Below are positions 26,053 through 35,793 of a DNA stretch of 64,000 nt, in pieces; position 1 is the first letter of the stretch; the number at the start of each line of letters is the position of its first letter. A program made the position numbers and the translations under genes. The stretch comes from Puniceibacterium sp. IMCC21224 (lineage in GTDB: Bacteria; Pseudomonadota; Alphaproteobacteria; Rhodobacterales; Rhodobacteraceae), in the NCBI RefSeq assembly GCF_001038505.1, contig NZ_LDPY01000001.1:2480001-2544000 (forward strand). The letters are read 5' to 3'. The notes beneath the pieces are model-generated. The model was not told where the DNA came from. It was given only the letters and a program-made list of their open reading frames with translations, and did not search any database.

Positions 26053-26496
26053 ATGGATCATACGATATCCCACTTACCCGACCCGCAGTATCAGCCGCAG
26101 TTCTACAACGATGTGCCGCTAAAACGGGCGTTGGCGTGGGTCGTGGACCTGATCGTGGTCCTGGCATTGTTGATCCCGGTTGTCCTGATGACAGCGTTTG
26201 TCGGACTTTTCTTCCTGCCAGTGCTGTTTCTCTGCATTAGCTTTGTTTACCGCGTGATAACTCTGGCATCCGGATCTGCGACTTGGGGTATGCGCCTTAT
26301 GGCGATTGAATTGCGCGACGCCCGCGGGCGACGTTTGACCCCGGGCCTCGCCTTTGTGCATACTTTGGGCTACACGATCTCGCTTTCGCTACCACTGGTG
26401 CAACTGGTGTCGGTTATCTTCATGGCCACATCCGAGCACGGCCAGGGCCTGAGCGATATGTCGCTGGGTACCGTAATGATCAACCGTCGGGCATAA
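26053..26496 (+). CDS. RDD family membrane protein
   Basis: 147 residues with an RDD domain: KRALAWVVDLIVVLALLIP starts the first membrane segment, and a second follows at about 60-82. The motif GSATWGMRLMAIELRDARGRRLTPGLAF is the typical cytoplasmic loop, then a final hydrophobic hairpin. ATG 26053 is preferred, with GGAG seven bases upstream, over the in-frame ATG at 26017. RDD proteins include transporters and poorly known membrane factors; no specific role can be given. Confidence 0.85.
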   Translation: MDHTISHLPDPQYQPQFYNDVPLKRALAWVVDLIVVLALLIPVVLMTAFVGLFFLPVLFLCISFVYRVITLASGSATWGMRLMAIELRDARGRRLTPGLAFVHTLGYTISLSLPLVQLVSVIFMATSEHGQGLSDMSLGTVMINRRA

Positions 26497-26707
26497 AGTC
26501 GGCTGATCTCTTGCCGGTCAGAACCCCCATCTTTGCTATCAGCCCAGGTCTCTTGTCACAATGTCTGTGCATGCGAGCTCCGCTAGCCCTCACGCGGTAG
26601 GAACCCCGGATTTAGGAACCGCCCTCGGTTGCCTTGCGCCGGGGGGCTTGGCGGCGACAGATTCTGTTGCTACGCTTCGGACTAACAGATCAAACACCGG
26701 GACAAAC

Positions 26708-27520
26708 ATGCGCCACACGCTGCCACTTGCGCCGCAATTTTATGTGACCGCCCCGCAGCCGTGCCCCTATTTGCCGGGACGGATGGAGCGAAAGCTTTTT
26801 ACCGCATTGCAGGGTGATACGGCGGAAAAGCTGAATGATTCCCTGTCCAAGCAGGGCTTTCGCCGGTCACAGAACGTGCTGTACCGACCATCTTGTGCGG
26901 AATGCGCCGCTTGTCTGTCGGCGCGCATTGATGTGTCTGCGTTCAATCCCAGCCGCAGCCAGCGCCGCACCTTGAATCGCAACCGCCACCTTGTGCGCCG
27001 CGCCACCAGCCCATGGGCGACCGAGGATCAGTACAGCCTGTTCCGGCGCTACCTTGACCAGCGCCACGCCGATGGCGGCATGGCCGACATGGACGTGTTC
27101 GAATTCGCCGCGATGATCGAAGAGACGCCAATCCGCAGCCGCGTCGTGGAATATGTCAATCGCGACACCGATACACTGACGGCGGTGTGCCTGACAGATG
27201 TGCTCGATGATGGGCTGTCGATGGTCTATTCCTTTTACGAACCGACGCTGCCAAAGCAGAGCCTGGGATCCTACATCATATTTGATCATATCGAAATCGC
27301 GCGCGAAGCCGGGCTGCCCTATGTCTATCTCGGCTACTGGGTGCCCGGGTCTGACAAGATGGGATACAAGGCCGGGTATTCCGGGCTCGAGATTTATCGC
27401 AAGGGCAAGTGGCAAAAACTGCAGCCGTCCGACACTTTTGAGGCGGATATTCACCCGCTCTCGACCGATCCGATTGCGGAACAGGTTGCCAATATTTCGC
27501 TGCCCGACGTCCGCGGATGA
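26708..27520 (+). CDS. bpt: Aspartate/glutamate leucyltransferase
   Basis: Transfers leucine from Leu-tRNA to N-terminal Asp or Glu of proteins, marking them for ClpS/ClpAP degradation (bacterial N-degron pathway). 270 residues, cytoplasmic. Conserved segments are [15 protein letters not shown], the Cys cluster in [14 protein letters not shown] and [18 protein letters not shown] in the GNAT-like half. The long frame is open to 26561, but ATG 26708 ([16 protein letters not shown]) is the family start. The following VOC gene overlaps its stop as ATGA. Confidence 0.93.
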   Translation: MRHTLPLAPQFYVTAPQPCPYLPGRMERKLFTALQGDTAEKLNDSLSKQGFRRSQNVLYRPSCAECAACLSARIDVSAFNPSRSQRRTLNRNRHLVRRATSPWATEDQYSLFRRYLDQRHADGGMADMDVFEFAAMIEETPIRSRVVEYVNRDTDTLTAVCLTDVLDDGLSMVYSFYEPTLPKQSLGSYIIFDHIEIAREAGLPYVYLGYWVPGSDKMGYKAGYSGLEIYRKGKWQKLQPSDTFEADIHPLSTDPIAEQVANISLPDVRG

Positions 27521-27906
27521 CGCAGCGCCTGCACGCCGTGACGTTGGTTGTACCCGACTATGACACGGCCATCGCGTTTTACGTCGATACCTTGGGATTC
27601 ACGCTGCTTGACGATCTGAGGTTGTCGGCCAGCAAACGCTGGGTCCGCGTTGCCTTGCCCGGGGACGATGCGACCAGCCTGCTGCTGGCCCGCGCCGACA
27701 CCCCGGAACAACAGACCAGCATCGGCAATCAGACCGGCGGTCGGGTTGGCTTTTTCCTGGCCACTGACGATTTCCATCGGGACCACTCGGCAATGACCGC
27801 CGCTGGCGTGACGTTTGAAGAAAGCCCGCGCAGCGAAGTCTATGGCATCGTTGCCGTCTTTCGCGACCCGTTTGGCAACCGCTGGGATCTGATCCAGTTT
27901 ACCTGA
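27517..27906 (+). CDS. VOC (glyoxalase/bleomycin-resistance) family protein
   Basis: 129 residues, a single vicinal-oxygen-chelate fold with two beta-alpha-beta-beta-beta units: [24 protein letters not shown] at the start and [16 protein letters not shown] at the end. Candidate metal ligands are His in the first strand and Glu/Asp in later strands, but the full triad is not certain. Translationally coupled to bpt by a four-base overlap. Substrate unknown; many relatives are lyases, dioxygenases or binding proteins. Confidence 0.85.
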   Translation: MTQRLHAVTLVVPDYDTAIAFYVDTLGFTLLDDLRLSASKRWVRVALPGDDATSLLLARADTPEQQTSIGNQTGGRVGFFLATDDFHRDHSAMTAAGVTFEESPRSEVYGIVAVFRDPFGNRWDLIQFT

Positions 27907-28014
27907 TCCTGCAACTGCCCTGCGCCGATTGAGTTTTTCGCAATCGGGCCTGTCCTTCGGGAACCGTCGCGCGCTTCGGGCGTTCTTATGGCAATGCAAA
28001 TTCAGGAGGCACAA

Positions 28015-28395
28015 ATGTCCGAGAACACAAAACTCACTCTGCCCGTCACCCGTCTTGCGCGCGAAAACGATAAATTCCGCGACGTGATCTGGACCGGCGA
28101 TCAGGCGCAACTTGTCCTCATGGCAATTCCCCAGGGCGGCGAAATCGGCGGCGAAGTTCACAAAGGGCATGATCAACTTTTGTGGTTTGTCGAGGGAACA
28201 GGCCGGGCCAAAATCGGCGAGACCGAATACGATTTTGGTGAGGGCGATCTGAGCATTGTCCCCTCTGGCACATATCACAATTTCCGCAATACCGGGTCTG
28301 GGCCACTGAAACTCTATACAACTTACAGCCCGCCAGAGCATGAACCGGGCGAAAAATACGCCACCAAGAAAGAGGCCGATTCAGCAGAGGCCTGA
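28015..28395 (+). CDS. Cupin domain-containing protein
   Basis: 126-residue single-domain cupin. Motif 1 is HKGHDQLLWFVEGTGRAKIGE and motif 2 is GDLSIVPSGTYHNFRN, with His residues suitable for metal binding. ATG 28015 has a strong AGGAGG six bases upstream; an earlier in-frame ATG lacks one. Followed 35 bases later by an intrinsic terminator. Small cupins of this kind include isomerases and ligand sensors; function not assigned. Confidence 0.88.
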   Translation: MSENTKLTLPVTRLARENDKFRDVIWTGDQAQLVLMAIPQGGEIGGEVHKGHDQLLWFVEGTGRAKIGETEYDFGEGDLSIVPSGTYHNFRNTGSGPLKLYTTYSPPEHEPGEKYATKKEADSAEA

Positions 28396-28429
28396 TCGCG
28401 CCACCTTGCCACGCAAAACGGCAGACAAA

Positions 28430-28464
28430 AAAGCGGGCCGCCCCCACCCAGCGCGGCCCGCTTT
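28430..28464 (+). terminator. Rho-independent terminator after the cupin gene
   Basis: AAAGCGGGCCGC at 28430-28441 pairs perfectly with GCGGCCCGCTTT at 28453-28464, an 11-base loop between. The stem ends in a short T tract. It closes the plus-strand transcript from the cupin gene. A second, smaller GC stem (CCCCAG/CTGGGG) lies at 28534-28548. Confidence 0.85.
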
Positions 28465-28739
28465 CTGTTGTCCGGCTCCGCCCACCAGCAGGCGGTAACG
28501 TCGACCGGGTCAGTGGTGTGACAAAACCGAACGCCCCAGCCCCCTGGGGTTGTCCGATGTCGCCAACGATCTTAAAGGTGATCTTTCAAAACTTAGTACA
28601 ACCATAGGTATTTTTCCTTTACGGCAGGAATGAGGCAAATCCTAAATTTTTTGTGAATCTCTCTGCTTCAAACAAGGAACGTCCGCCCCGGCATGGCCGA
28701 CCGCAGAACCGGGCAACACGGCAATTGGCCCGTTTGGGA

Positions 28740-31097
28740 TCAGTTCGGGATCAGATCCGGCACAATCGTTACAATGCCGGGGAAGAACCACAGGATTGCG
28801 AGACCCAGCACCTGGATCAAAACGAACGGGATCACGCCGCGATAGATATGTCCGGTTGTCACCTCTTTTGGCGCGACTCCGCGTAGATAAAATAGCGCAA
28901 ACCCAAATGGCGGCGTCAGGAACGACGTCTGCAGGTTCACCGCGATCATGATCGTCACCCATTTTGGATCAAACGACCCACCATAGATCACCGGACCCAC
29001 AATGGGCACCACGATGTAGATGATCTCGAGAAAATCCAGAACAAAGCCCAGAAAGAACAGCACCAGCATCACGATCAGAAAGACTTTGACCTCGGAATCA
29101 AAGCTCTTGAGGAAATCCTGAATGTAATGTTCGCCGCCGAACGAAATCACCACCAGGTTCAGCAGCTGTGACGCGATCAGGATGGTGAACACCATGCTGG
29201 TAACTTTGGCCGTCTCGCGCACTGCCGGTGTCAGCACGCCGGACTTGAACAGCACCCAACAGGCAAAGAGCAGCCCGAACCCGGCATAGAGATACGCTGC
29301 ATAAGCCACTGTGAACGCGATCCACGTCTCGACACTGGCACCTTCGGCAAGGTTGATGCGCATATCAAAATTCACGCCGACCAGGATCATCACCATCACC
29401 GCAAAGGTCGAATAAAGGATGATCTTGGGGGAACGATCCTGCTCTTTCAGCTTGCGGTACGCCGCCAGCATGATCGCGCCCGCCGCCCCGAGTGCCGCAG
29501 CAGGCGTCGGGTTGGTGATGCCGCCCAGGATCGACCCCAGCACCGCAACGATCAGCACCAGCGGCGGAAACACCACCCGGATTAGTTCGTTTTGTGACAT
29601 GCGGATCGCCGCCTCGCGACAGCCCCAGAGCGCGATACCCGCCGGTATCGCCACCAGCAGCACCACAACCCCGGACGAGGTCAGCGGCCCTACAAACAGC
29701 ACATCCACCAGCATCACACCCAGAATACCAATCGCGCCCACGATCAGCGGCATTGGCGCAGACGAAGGTGACACCCCACGGGCAAAGGCAAGCGGCACTG
29801 CCATCAGGATCAGCAGGATCGCCACGCCGGTGCCAATCGGGGCCGCATTCGCCACCTTTTCCGCCCGCGCCTGCGTAACCTCTTCTGCACTCAGTCGATG
29901 GCTTTCGACCGCGCCGCCCGACGCGTCAATCGCCGCCTGTTCCTCAAGTGCTGTATCCCATGCCGACTGCCCATGCAGTTCAATCATCGACGCCTGACAA
30001 TCCGCGCCAACATTTGTGCGCAGACTTGCCGCCTCACCGATGTCGGAAAAGCTGTCGACCGTGGTGGATTGGCTGCCCACCAGACCAACCTCGGCCAGCA
30101 GCAGAGTCCCGGCGATGATCGCAATTGGCACACCAAGGAACCAGGTAAAGCCTTCGCCTTTGGTAATGATCTCACCATTGGCGGCGCCCATCGCGACCGC
30201 AGGTGCCTTGTGTGGGTTGAGCATGGCGTAGCCAAAGGCATAGAGCGCATAGAGCATCGCCAGCAGGATCCCCGGCAGCAGCGCCGCCTGAAACAGCGTA
30301 CCGACCGACACGACCGCAGGCTCACCCAGATAGGTTAGCGCATCGGTGCACCCGGCAAGCTGTGCCCGCGCGTCCTGTGCGGCAGAATAAAGATCCCCCG
30401 CAAGCGTGCCCAAAAGGACGATCACGATCGACGGCGGGATAATCTGCCCCAACGTACCCGATGCCGCGATCACTCCGGTCGCCAGTTCCGGCGAGTAATT
30501 GTTGCGCAGCATGGTGGGCAGCGCTAGCAGGCCCATCGTCACCACAGTTGCGCCCACAATGCCGGTCGACGCGGCAAGGAACGCGCCCACAACCACAATC
30601 GATACCGCCAGACCACCGGGCAGCGGACCAAACACCCGCGCCATCGTGGTCAGCAGGTCGTTGGCGATCTTGGAGCGTTCCAGCACAATCCCCATCAACA
30701 CGAACATCAGCACCGCCAGAAGCGTCTCGATGCTCTGCCCCGCCAGAACGCGTTCGTTAATGCGGTTGACGATAAAGGACACATTGCGATCCAGTGCAGT
30801 CTCCCACCCTTGGGGAAAGACCGAAATGCCGGCGCGCGGCAGGTCCGGGTTGCGAAAGATCGATATGGAATCCGCATTGACCCCGCTGGCCACCAACGCG
30901 TCATACGCGCCGGATCCGGTGTCAATGGCCTGGTGAATCAACAAACCGGCGCTGTCCAGCGCCGCGATGATCCCGAAGGAAATGACCCCGGCACCACCGA
31001 TGGCAAAGGCCACCGGAAAGCCCGAGAGGATTGACGCAAAAAGCGTGGCGAATACGATGATCAGCCCGATCTCGACGCCATCAAGTCCGAATAGCAT
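28740..31097 (-). CDS. TRAP transporter large permease (DctM type), extended form
   Basis: Inner-membrane permease of a sodium-coupled TRAP importer. 785 residues, against about 430 for classical DctM. The N-terminal DctM region (IGLIIVFATLFASILSGFPVAFAIGG, GASGTLGQIIPPSIVIVLLG-type segment near residue 220) is split from a C-terminal region (NLQTSFLTPPFGFALFYLRG). Between them lies a hydrophilic loop (about 370-435) and several extra hydrophobic segments. Extended DctM forms are known in TRAP systems of this kind. It follows the small permease by 17 bases on the same strand. Confidence 0.9.
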   Translation of the reverse strand: MLFGLDGVEIGLIIVFATLFASILSGFPVAFAIGGAGVISFGIIAALDSAGLLIHQAIDTGSGAYDALVASGVNADSISIFRNPDLPRAGISVFPQGWETALDRNVSFIVNRINERVLAGQSIETLLAVLMFVLMGIVLERSKIANDLLTTMARVFGPLPGGLAVSIVVVGAFLAASTGIVGATVVTMGLLALPTMLRNNYSPELATGVIAASGTLGQIIPPSIVIVLLGTLAGDLYSAAQDARAQLAGCTDALTYLGEPAVVSVGTLFQAALLPGILLAMLYALYAFGYAMLNPHKAPAVAMGAANGEIITKGEGFTWFLGVPIAIIAGTLLLAEVGLVGSQSTTVDSFSDIGEAASLRTNVGADCQASMIELHGQSAWDTALEEQAAIDASGGAVESHRLSAEEVTQARAEKVANAAPIGTGVAILLILMAVPLAFARGVSPSSAPMPLIVGAIGILGVMLVDVLFVGPLTSSGVVVLLVAIPAGIALWGCREAAIRMSQNELIRVVFPPLVLIVAVLGSILGGITNPTPAAALGAAGAIMLAAYRKLKEQDRSPKIILYSTFAVMVMILVGVNFDMRINLAEGASVETWIAFTVAYAAYLYAGFGLLFACWVLFKSGVLTPAVRETAKVTSMVFTILIASQLLNLVVISFGGEHYIQDFLKSFDSEVKVFLIVMLVLFFLGFVLDFLEIIYIVVPIVGPVIYGGSFDPKWVTIMIAVNLQTSFLTPPFGFALFYLRGVAPKEVTTGHIYRGVIPFVLIQVLGLAILWFFPGIVTIVPDLIPN

Positions 31098-31114
31098 GTG
31101 GTATCCCCCGCCCC

Positions 31115-32053
31115 TCAGAATTCCGCGTGGTCGTAAGCTTCTTCACCAGCTTCGAGCACGTCTCTATCTAGATATTTGCCTTCTGAATCCTCGCCTTCTG
31201 TCCACTCCAGGAACGAGCGGTAAAAGAACGCTATGGCCTGTAGAAAGATCAACCCGCAAAAGGCAACGAGCAGGATCTTGAATAGGAAATAGGCGGTGAA
31301 GCCATTCGGGCTAAAGCCGATGGTTTCAACATTCCAGCGCAGGGCGCGGGATTTGTTCAGCAATCGATCCAGCGTGTCGGACGCTGACGGGTTTGGCACG
31401 ATCAGATGCCGCCACATAAAGAACCATCCGTACAGCCAGATCAGCACCGCCATCGGCATCATAAAGAACAGACTGCCCAGCATGTCGATCACCCGTTTCG
31501 CGCGGTAGCTGACCGCCGAATACACCAGATCGACGCGCACATGACCGCCCTGAACGAACGTGTAAGTCAGGCACAGGGCCACGACCAACGCGTTGTAAAA
31601 CTTGAGCTCTTCGGCCCACCAGCTGATATCGAACTGCAACGGAATACCGAACCCGATCGAGATGTCGGGCCGGGTAAAGATCCGCTGCATGAAGACGATG
31701 ACCACCTGTTGCAGCACCATCAGCAGGCCCGCCCAGGCAAAGGTGCGGCCCAGCACGTTGGCCAACCCTTCGAGTGCGCGCACACAGCCCCACATGAACC
31801 GGTTGGACCACAGGCCCACCGCCGTCAGAACCAGAAACCCGGTAAAACAGACAAAGAAAAACTCGGTCGAGCCGCCGTAATAGACAAATCGCATCACCGC
31901 CTGCTTGTCCGACCAGTCCAGCCACAACGCGGGATGTGTCACCGCATAACCGAAATTGTAGAACGCCATCACGATGTTTTGCAGCACCCAGACGGCTCCA
32001 ATGCCGATGGCGCTGATCGCTTGTCCCAGCCCGACCACCTCGTGTTCGTCCAT
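31115..32053 (-). CDS. TRAP transporter small permease (DctQ type), extended form
   Basis: Membrane subunit of the TRAP importer, about 312 residues against roughly 170 in classical DctQ. Hydrophobic segments include FFVCFTGFLVLTAVGLW, LLMVLQQVVIVFMQRIF, FYNALVVALCLTYTFVQGG and IDMLGSLFFMMPMAVLIWLYG. The motif GGHVRVDLVYSAVSYRAKRVIDMLGS is typical of DctQ. The start is set at MDEHEVVGLG (ATG 32053, with a G-rich stretch before it), although the frame is open to 32122. Lies between the binding protein and the large permease. Confidence 0.87.
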   Translation of the reverse strand: MDEHEVVGLGQAISAIGIGAVWVLQNIVMAFYNFGYAVTHPALWLDWSDKQAVMRFVYYGGSTEFFFVCFTGFLVLTAVGLWSNRFMWGCVRALEGLANVLGRTFAWAGLLMVLQQVVIVFMQRIFTRPDISIGFGIPLQFDISWWAEELKFYNALVVALCLTYTFVQGGHVRVDLVYSAVSYRAKRVIDMLGSLFFMMPMAVLIWLYGWFFMWRHLIVPNPSASDTLDRLLNKSRALRWNVETIGFSPNGFTAYFLFKILLVAFCGLIFLQAIAFFYRSFLEWTEGEDSEGKYLDRDVLEAGEEAYDHAEF

Positions 32054-32153
32054 CTCCCCCCCCGTGCCCCGGTTTGCCCGGACTTTTTCCTGCGAATGTC
32101 GCCACAACGGGGCCTCTGTCACCAGAAGCCCCGTTGGTGTTCGCCGTTAAAAT

Positions 32154-33242
32154 TCAGGCTCCGCCCAGCACGCGCACCCGCTGCTCGACATAATAGCCGT
32201 CGGATTTGTTGATCCAGGCGGCTGAAGAAGCCATCGACTCGTCAAACGAATTGCGGATTCGCGCAAAAAGCTCGTCGTCCATATAAGCGTCGAGGACCTC
32301 TTTCGACGCGGCACCAAAGGCGTCCCAAACATCATCCGGGAACTGCAGCGTCTTGACGCCCTGCGCTTGCAAACGCGCCAGAGCGGCGCCGTTGCTCGCC
32401 AGTGTTTCGGACAGTTGGTAATGCGTCACCGCCTGGCAGGCGATGTTCATGATGTCCTTGTGATGCTGGCTCAGGTCATTCCACACGTCAAGGTTGATCG
32501 ACGCCGCGAGTGCCGATCCCGGCTCGTGGAAACCGGCGGTATAATAGATTTTGGCCACTTCCTGGAAACCAGCGCGTTCGTCGGCCATCGGACCAACCCA
32601 TTCAAGACCGTCCAGCGCGCCCGAGGACAACGCCTGATACAGCTCACCACCTGGGATGTTCTGGACCGATGCGCCCAGCTTGCCCAGCACTTCGCCACCC
32701 AGACCAGGCATACGGAACTTGAGACCGTTGAAATCCGAAGCCGAGTTGATTTCCTTGCGGAACCAGCCACCGGATTGCGATCCGGAATTACCGGCGATCA
32801 TACCCTTGAGGTTAAAGATCTCGCCCAGCTCGTCATGCAGTTCCTGACCACCACCATGGTGATACCAGTTGGTGACTTCCTGTGCGGTGCCGCCGAATGG
32901 TACCGCGGTGAAATAGGCATAGGCCGGGTGCTGCCCGACGAAATAGTAATCCGCCGCGTGGTACATATCCGCCTGCCCCGACGACACAGCGTCGAACACT
33001 TCGAGCGCGCCAACCAGCTCACCCGGCGCTTTTTTGTCGATGGTCAGTTCGCCATCCGACAGCTTGCCAACATAGTCGACCAGATAGCTGGCCGCATCGT
33101 CCAGCACGGCAAAACCGCGTGGCCAGGACGTGACCATGGTAAGGGTCCGTTTGCCCTGTGCGTAAGCCGGTGCCGCCAGAGTCGAGGCCGCAGCCGCCGA
33201 TCCACCCAGCGCGGACGTTTTCAGAAATGAACGACGATCCAT
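32154..33242 (-). CDS. TRAP transporter substrate-binding protein, TakP-like
   Basis: Periplasmic ligand receptor, 362 residues, with a Tat-type signal (DRRSFLKTSALGGSAAAAS) cleaved near AYAQG. The segment GNSGSQSGGWFRKEINSASD and LDGLEWVGPMADERAGF closely resemble TakP-type binding proteins. Those bind alpha-keto acids with a sodium ion; the Arg in LKFRMPGLGG is a likely carboxylate contact. AGGAACTCT precedes ATG 33242; the open frame upstream is not supported. The ligand is likely a 2-oxo or related carboxylate, by homology recalled from memory only. Confidence 0.88.
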   Translation of the reverse strand: MDRRSFLKTSALGGSAAAASTLAAPAYAQGKRTLTMVTSWPRGFAVLDDAASYLVDYVGKLSDGELTIDKKAPGELVGALEVFDAVSSGQADMYHAADYYFVGQHPAYAYFTAVPFGGTAQEVTNWYHHGGGQELHDELGEIFNLKGMIAGNSGSQSGGWFRKEINSASDFNGLKFRMPGLGGEVLGKLGASVQNIPGGELYQALSSGALDGLEWVGPMADERAGFQEVAKIYYTAGFHEPGSALAASINLDVWNDLSQHHKDIMNIACQAVTHYQLSETLASNGAALARLQAQGVKTLQFPDDVWDAFGAASKEVLDAYMDDELFARIRNSFDESMASSAAWINKSDGYYVEQRVRVLGGA

Positions 33243-33470
33243 AGAGTTCCTCCCGTTTGTGGCTGCGCCTGGGCATTTTTCCGCCTCGCGCAGATCGTTA
33301 AGTCTGCCGACGGTAGCCCCGCCAAAATGACAGCAAAATACCCAGAGATACGGAGAAGGGGCACATTTCGCGCTAACCCCCGGACAGTTCCCATGATTTT
33401 GTTCTGCTTCAGCGACCGATCCTTGCATTTTTGGCTATGCCTTGCCCCGCTGGGCACGCTAACACGGATC

Positions 33471-34955
33471 ATGCGCGCCGGTTTCGCCCGTCTCGATTTC
33501 AACTATGGCCAGAAGATCTTTCTTCTGGCCTCGGTTCCGTTGATCATTGTGGCCGCTGTGATTGCGCTGCTTGTCGCGGGACAGTCTCGTGCGCTGGCCG
33601 ACCGCGAAATCCGCAGTCTTGAAACCCAGTTGCTTGAGGCAAAGAAAGCCGAGCTGCGCAATTACGTCACCCAGGCGCGCAACGGGTTCTACTTTATTTA
33701 CGGCTCGGCGCCCCCCGACGATCAGGCGGCCAAGGATCAGGTGATGCAGATCCTTGCGGCAATGATCTATGGCGAAGAGGGGTTCTTTTTTGTCTACGAC
33801 TACGACGGCACCAACCTAGTGTCGCCACGCCAGACCGAGATGATCAACCAAAACTGGTCGGGCCTTAGCGACAGCGAAGGCACTCCCATTGTGGATGAGA
33901 TGATCCGCATCGCCCGCTCTGGCGCCGGCTATCTGGAATATCTCTGGCCCAAGCCCTCGACCGGGGAAGAGGCGCGGATGATCACCTACGTAACCTCGTT
34001 TCCGTCATGGCGATGGGCAGTCGGCACCGGGGTCTACATCGACGATGTGGTTGCCTCGGTCGCGGCCACCCGCGCCGAAGTCGAAACCCGCGTTCGTCGC
34101 ACCTTTGTCTATATCGGTGGGATCACTCTGGTGGCGTTAATGATCGTGTTCCTGACCGGGCTTGCCCTCAATATCCGCGAACGCAGACTGGCGGATGCCA
34201 AGCTTAAGGAACTGACGCAGCGGGTGTTTGACGCACAAGAAGAGGAACGCGGTCGCGTCGCCCGCGAGCTGCACGATGGCATCAGTCAGATCCTCGTCGG
34301 GGTGAAATATGCGCTGGATATCACCCGTCGACGTCTGGCCAACGGCGACGACCGCGTGGGTGAGACGCTGGAAAAGGGGATCATCCACCTTGCGGGGGCC
34401 ATTCAGGAAGTGCGGCGCATTTCACGCGACCTGCGGCCCGGCGTTCTGGATGATCTGGGTCTTGGTCCCGCGATCAAGGCGCTGGCCGAAGATTTCTGCA
34501 CCCGCACCGGCATCGAGACCGAGTTCGAGACCGTTGTCTTTCGCAACCGGCTAGATCAGGATGCCAAGATCGCGCTATATCGCGTCGCGCAGGAGGCGCT
34601 GACCAATGTGGAACGTCATGCTGCTGCCACTCAGGTGCAGATAGACCTGCGCGGCCACACACAGGGGGCCACATTGCGGGTTTCAGACAATGGCATCGGC
34701 CTTGAGCAGCCCCGCGACGACCGGGACCGCCCACCCCAGTCCCGCGATGGCATCGGGCTGCGCAATATGCAGGAACGCATGGATCAGCTGGGCGGCATCT
34801 TGCGGGTCTTGTCCAGTCGAACCGGCACGGTGATCGAGGCACAGGTGCCGCTGTCACATCTGCTGCCCCCAGGAGACGGCGCCGGGGCGGGAAATACCGG
34901 CGGTGACGGCGCAACGACCGACAGCCTGCCCCAAAACAGGAGAACCCGCGCATGA
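33471..34955 (+). CDS. Membrane sensor histidine kinase with Cache domain (HisKA_3)
   Basis: 494-residue inner-membrane kinase. TM1 lies at about 15-37 (FLLASVPLIIVAAVIALLVAG), TM2 at about 215-237 (FVYIGGITLVALMIVFLTGLA), and between them is a single-Cache periplasmic sensor (NGFYFIYGSAPPDDQ, EEGFFFVYDYDGTNLV, WRWAVGTGVYIDDV). The HisKA_3 phosphoacceptor is in RVARELHDGISQILVGV, and HATPase motifs are VAQEALTNVERHA, VSDNGIGL and GIGLRNMQERM. Divergent from the TRAP operon and overlapping its response regulator by ATGA. A DctS-like sensor for the TRAP substrate is likely, by context. Confidence 0.9.
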   Translation: MRAGFARLDFNYGQKIFLLASVPLIIVAAVIALLVAGQSRALADREIRSLETQLLEAKKAELRNYVTQARNGFYFIYGSAPPDDQAAKDQVMQILAAMIYGEEGFFFVYDYDGTNLVSPRQTEMINQNWSGLSDSEGTPIVDEMIRIARSGAGYLEYLWPKPSTGEEARMITYVTSFPSWRWAVGTGVYIDDVVASVAATRAEVETRVRRTFVYIGGITLVALMIVFLTGLALNIRERRLADAKLKELTQRVFDAQEEERGRVARELHDGISQILVGVKYALDITRRRLANGDDRVGETLEKGIIHLAGAIQEVRRISRDLRPGVLDDLGLGPAIKALAEDFCTRTGIETEFETVVFRNRLDQDAKIALYRVAQEALTNVERHAAATQVQIDLRGHTQGATLRVSDNGIGLEQPRDDRDRPPQSRDGIGLRNMQERMDQLGGILRVLSSRTGTVIEAQVPLSHLLPPGDGAGAGNTGGDGATTDSLPQNRRTRA

Positions 34956-35605
34956 CCGTCATCACCCCTGCCCCGATCCGCGTTGTCGTGGTCGATGACC
35001 ACCCCATGGTCGCCGAAGGGATTGAGGCGATCCTCGACAGCTATGACGATATCGACGTGATCGCCACGCTGTCGGACGGCCAGCAGATCATCGATCAGTT
35101 GTTCGCCCTATCGCCGGACGTGATCCTAATGGATCTGAACATGCCCGGACTTGGCGGATTGTCGGCGACCGAAATCATCCTGGAACGCCGCCCGCAAACC
35201 CGCGTTCTGATCCTGTCGATGCATGACAGCCCCGAATATATCTCGACCGCGCTCAGCCACGGCGCGCGGGGCTATGTGCTCAAGGACGTGCCGACGGACG
35301 AAATCAGGCGCGCCATCGACGTTGTCATGTCCGGCGACCACTACCTGTGTACCGGCGCGACCGGCGCGCTGATGCCGCAGGATAACAGCCGCGAGGCGCT
35401 GACCAACCGCGAACAGACGATCCTGCTGCTGCTGGCACAGGGCAAGTCCAACAAAGAGGTGGCGCTGAAACTCGACATCTCGGTGCGCACGGTTGAGACG
35501 CATCGCAAGAACCTAAAACGCAAGCTGGGCATCAGCACCACCGCAGGCCTCACTCGGTACGCGCTGGAACATGGTGTGCTGCAGGGCACTGGCATGAACA
35601 GCTGA
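34952..35605 (+). CDS. LuxR/NarL-family response regulator paired with the Cache kinase
   Basis: 217 residues. Receiver domain with VVDDHPMVAEGIEAIL, phosphoacceptor in VILMDLNMPGLGG and Lys in RGYVLKDVP. The LuxR HTH is LTNREQTILLLLAQGKSNKEVA with VRTVETHRKNLKRKLGI. Its start overlaps the kinase stop by four bases, so the two are a classic co-translated pair. The divergent TRAP operon, whose upstream region it shares, is the probable target. Confidence 0.93.
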   Translation: MTVITPAPIRVVVVDDHPMVAEGIEAILDSYDDIDVIATLSDGQQIIDQLFALSPDVILMDLNMPGLGGLSATEIILERRPQTRVLILSMHDSPEYISTALSHGARGYVLKDVPTDEIRRAIDVVMSGDHYLCTGATGALMPQDNSREALTNREQTILLLLAQGKSNKEVALKLDISVRTVETHRKNLKRKLGISTTAGLTRYALEHGVLQGTGMNS

Positions 35606-35716
35606 AATCGCACCCGCTGCGGCGTTGCAAACCAACGAATCCCTCAATCCGGGCGGGTTAACTTTACGGAAATGTCAGATAAACCCCATTCTCACGCAAG
35701 AAATGCAAAGAAAACA

Positions 35717-35738
35717 GCCGTCGTCGGCAATTTTTTTT
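35717..35738 (+). terminator. Possible terminator of the kinase/regulator operon
   Basis: A small hairpin GCCG-TCGT-CGGC at 35717-35728 is followed by AA and eight T residues. The stem is only four pairs, so this is weak. The T tract and its location about 110 bases after the regulator stop, ahead of the ilv promoter, make termination plausible. Confidence 0.4.
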
Positions 35739-35750
35739 GCCCTTGGGCGG

Positions 35751-35779
35751 TTGACGTCCCCCGCCACTCGCAATATTGT
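35751..35779 (+). promoter_or_regulatory. Promoter of the ilv leader and ilvBN
   Basis: TTGACG at 35751-35756 and TATTGT at 35774-35779 are separated by exactly 17 bases, a good sigma-70 match. Transcription should begin near 35786, only about eight bases before the leader ATG. The leader mRNA would therefore be nearly leaderless, as described for the trp leader of some rhizobia. Confidence 0.65.
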
Positions 35780-35793
35780 CGCCCTCGCAATCA

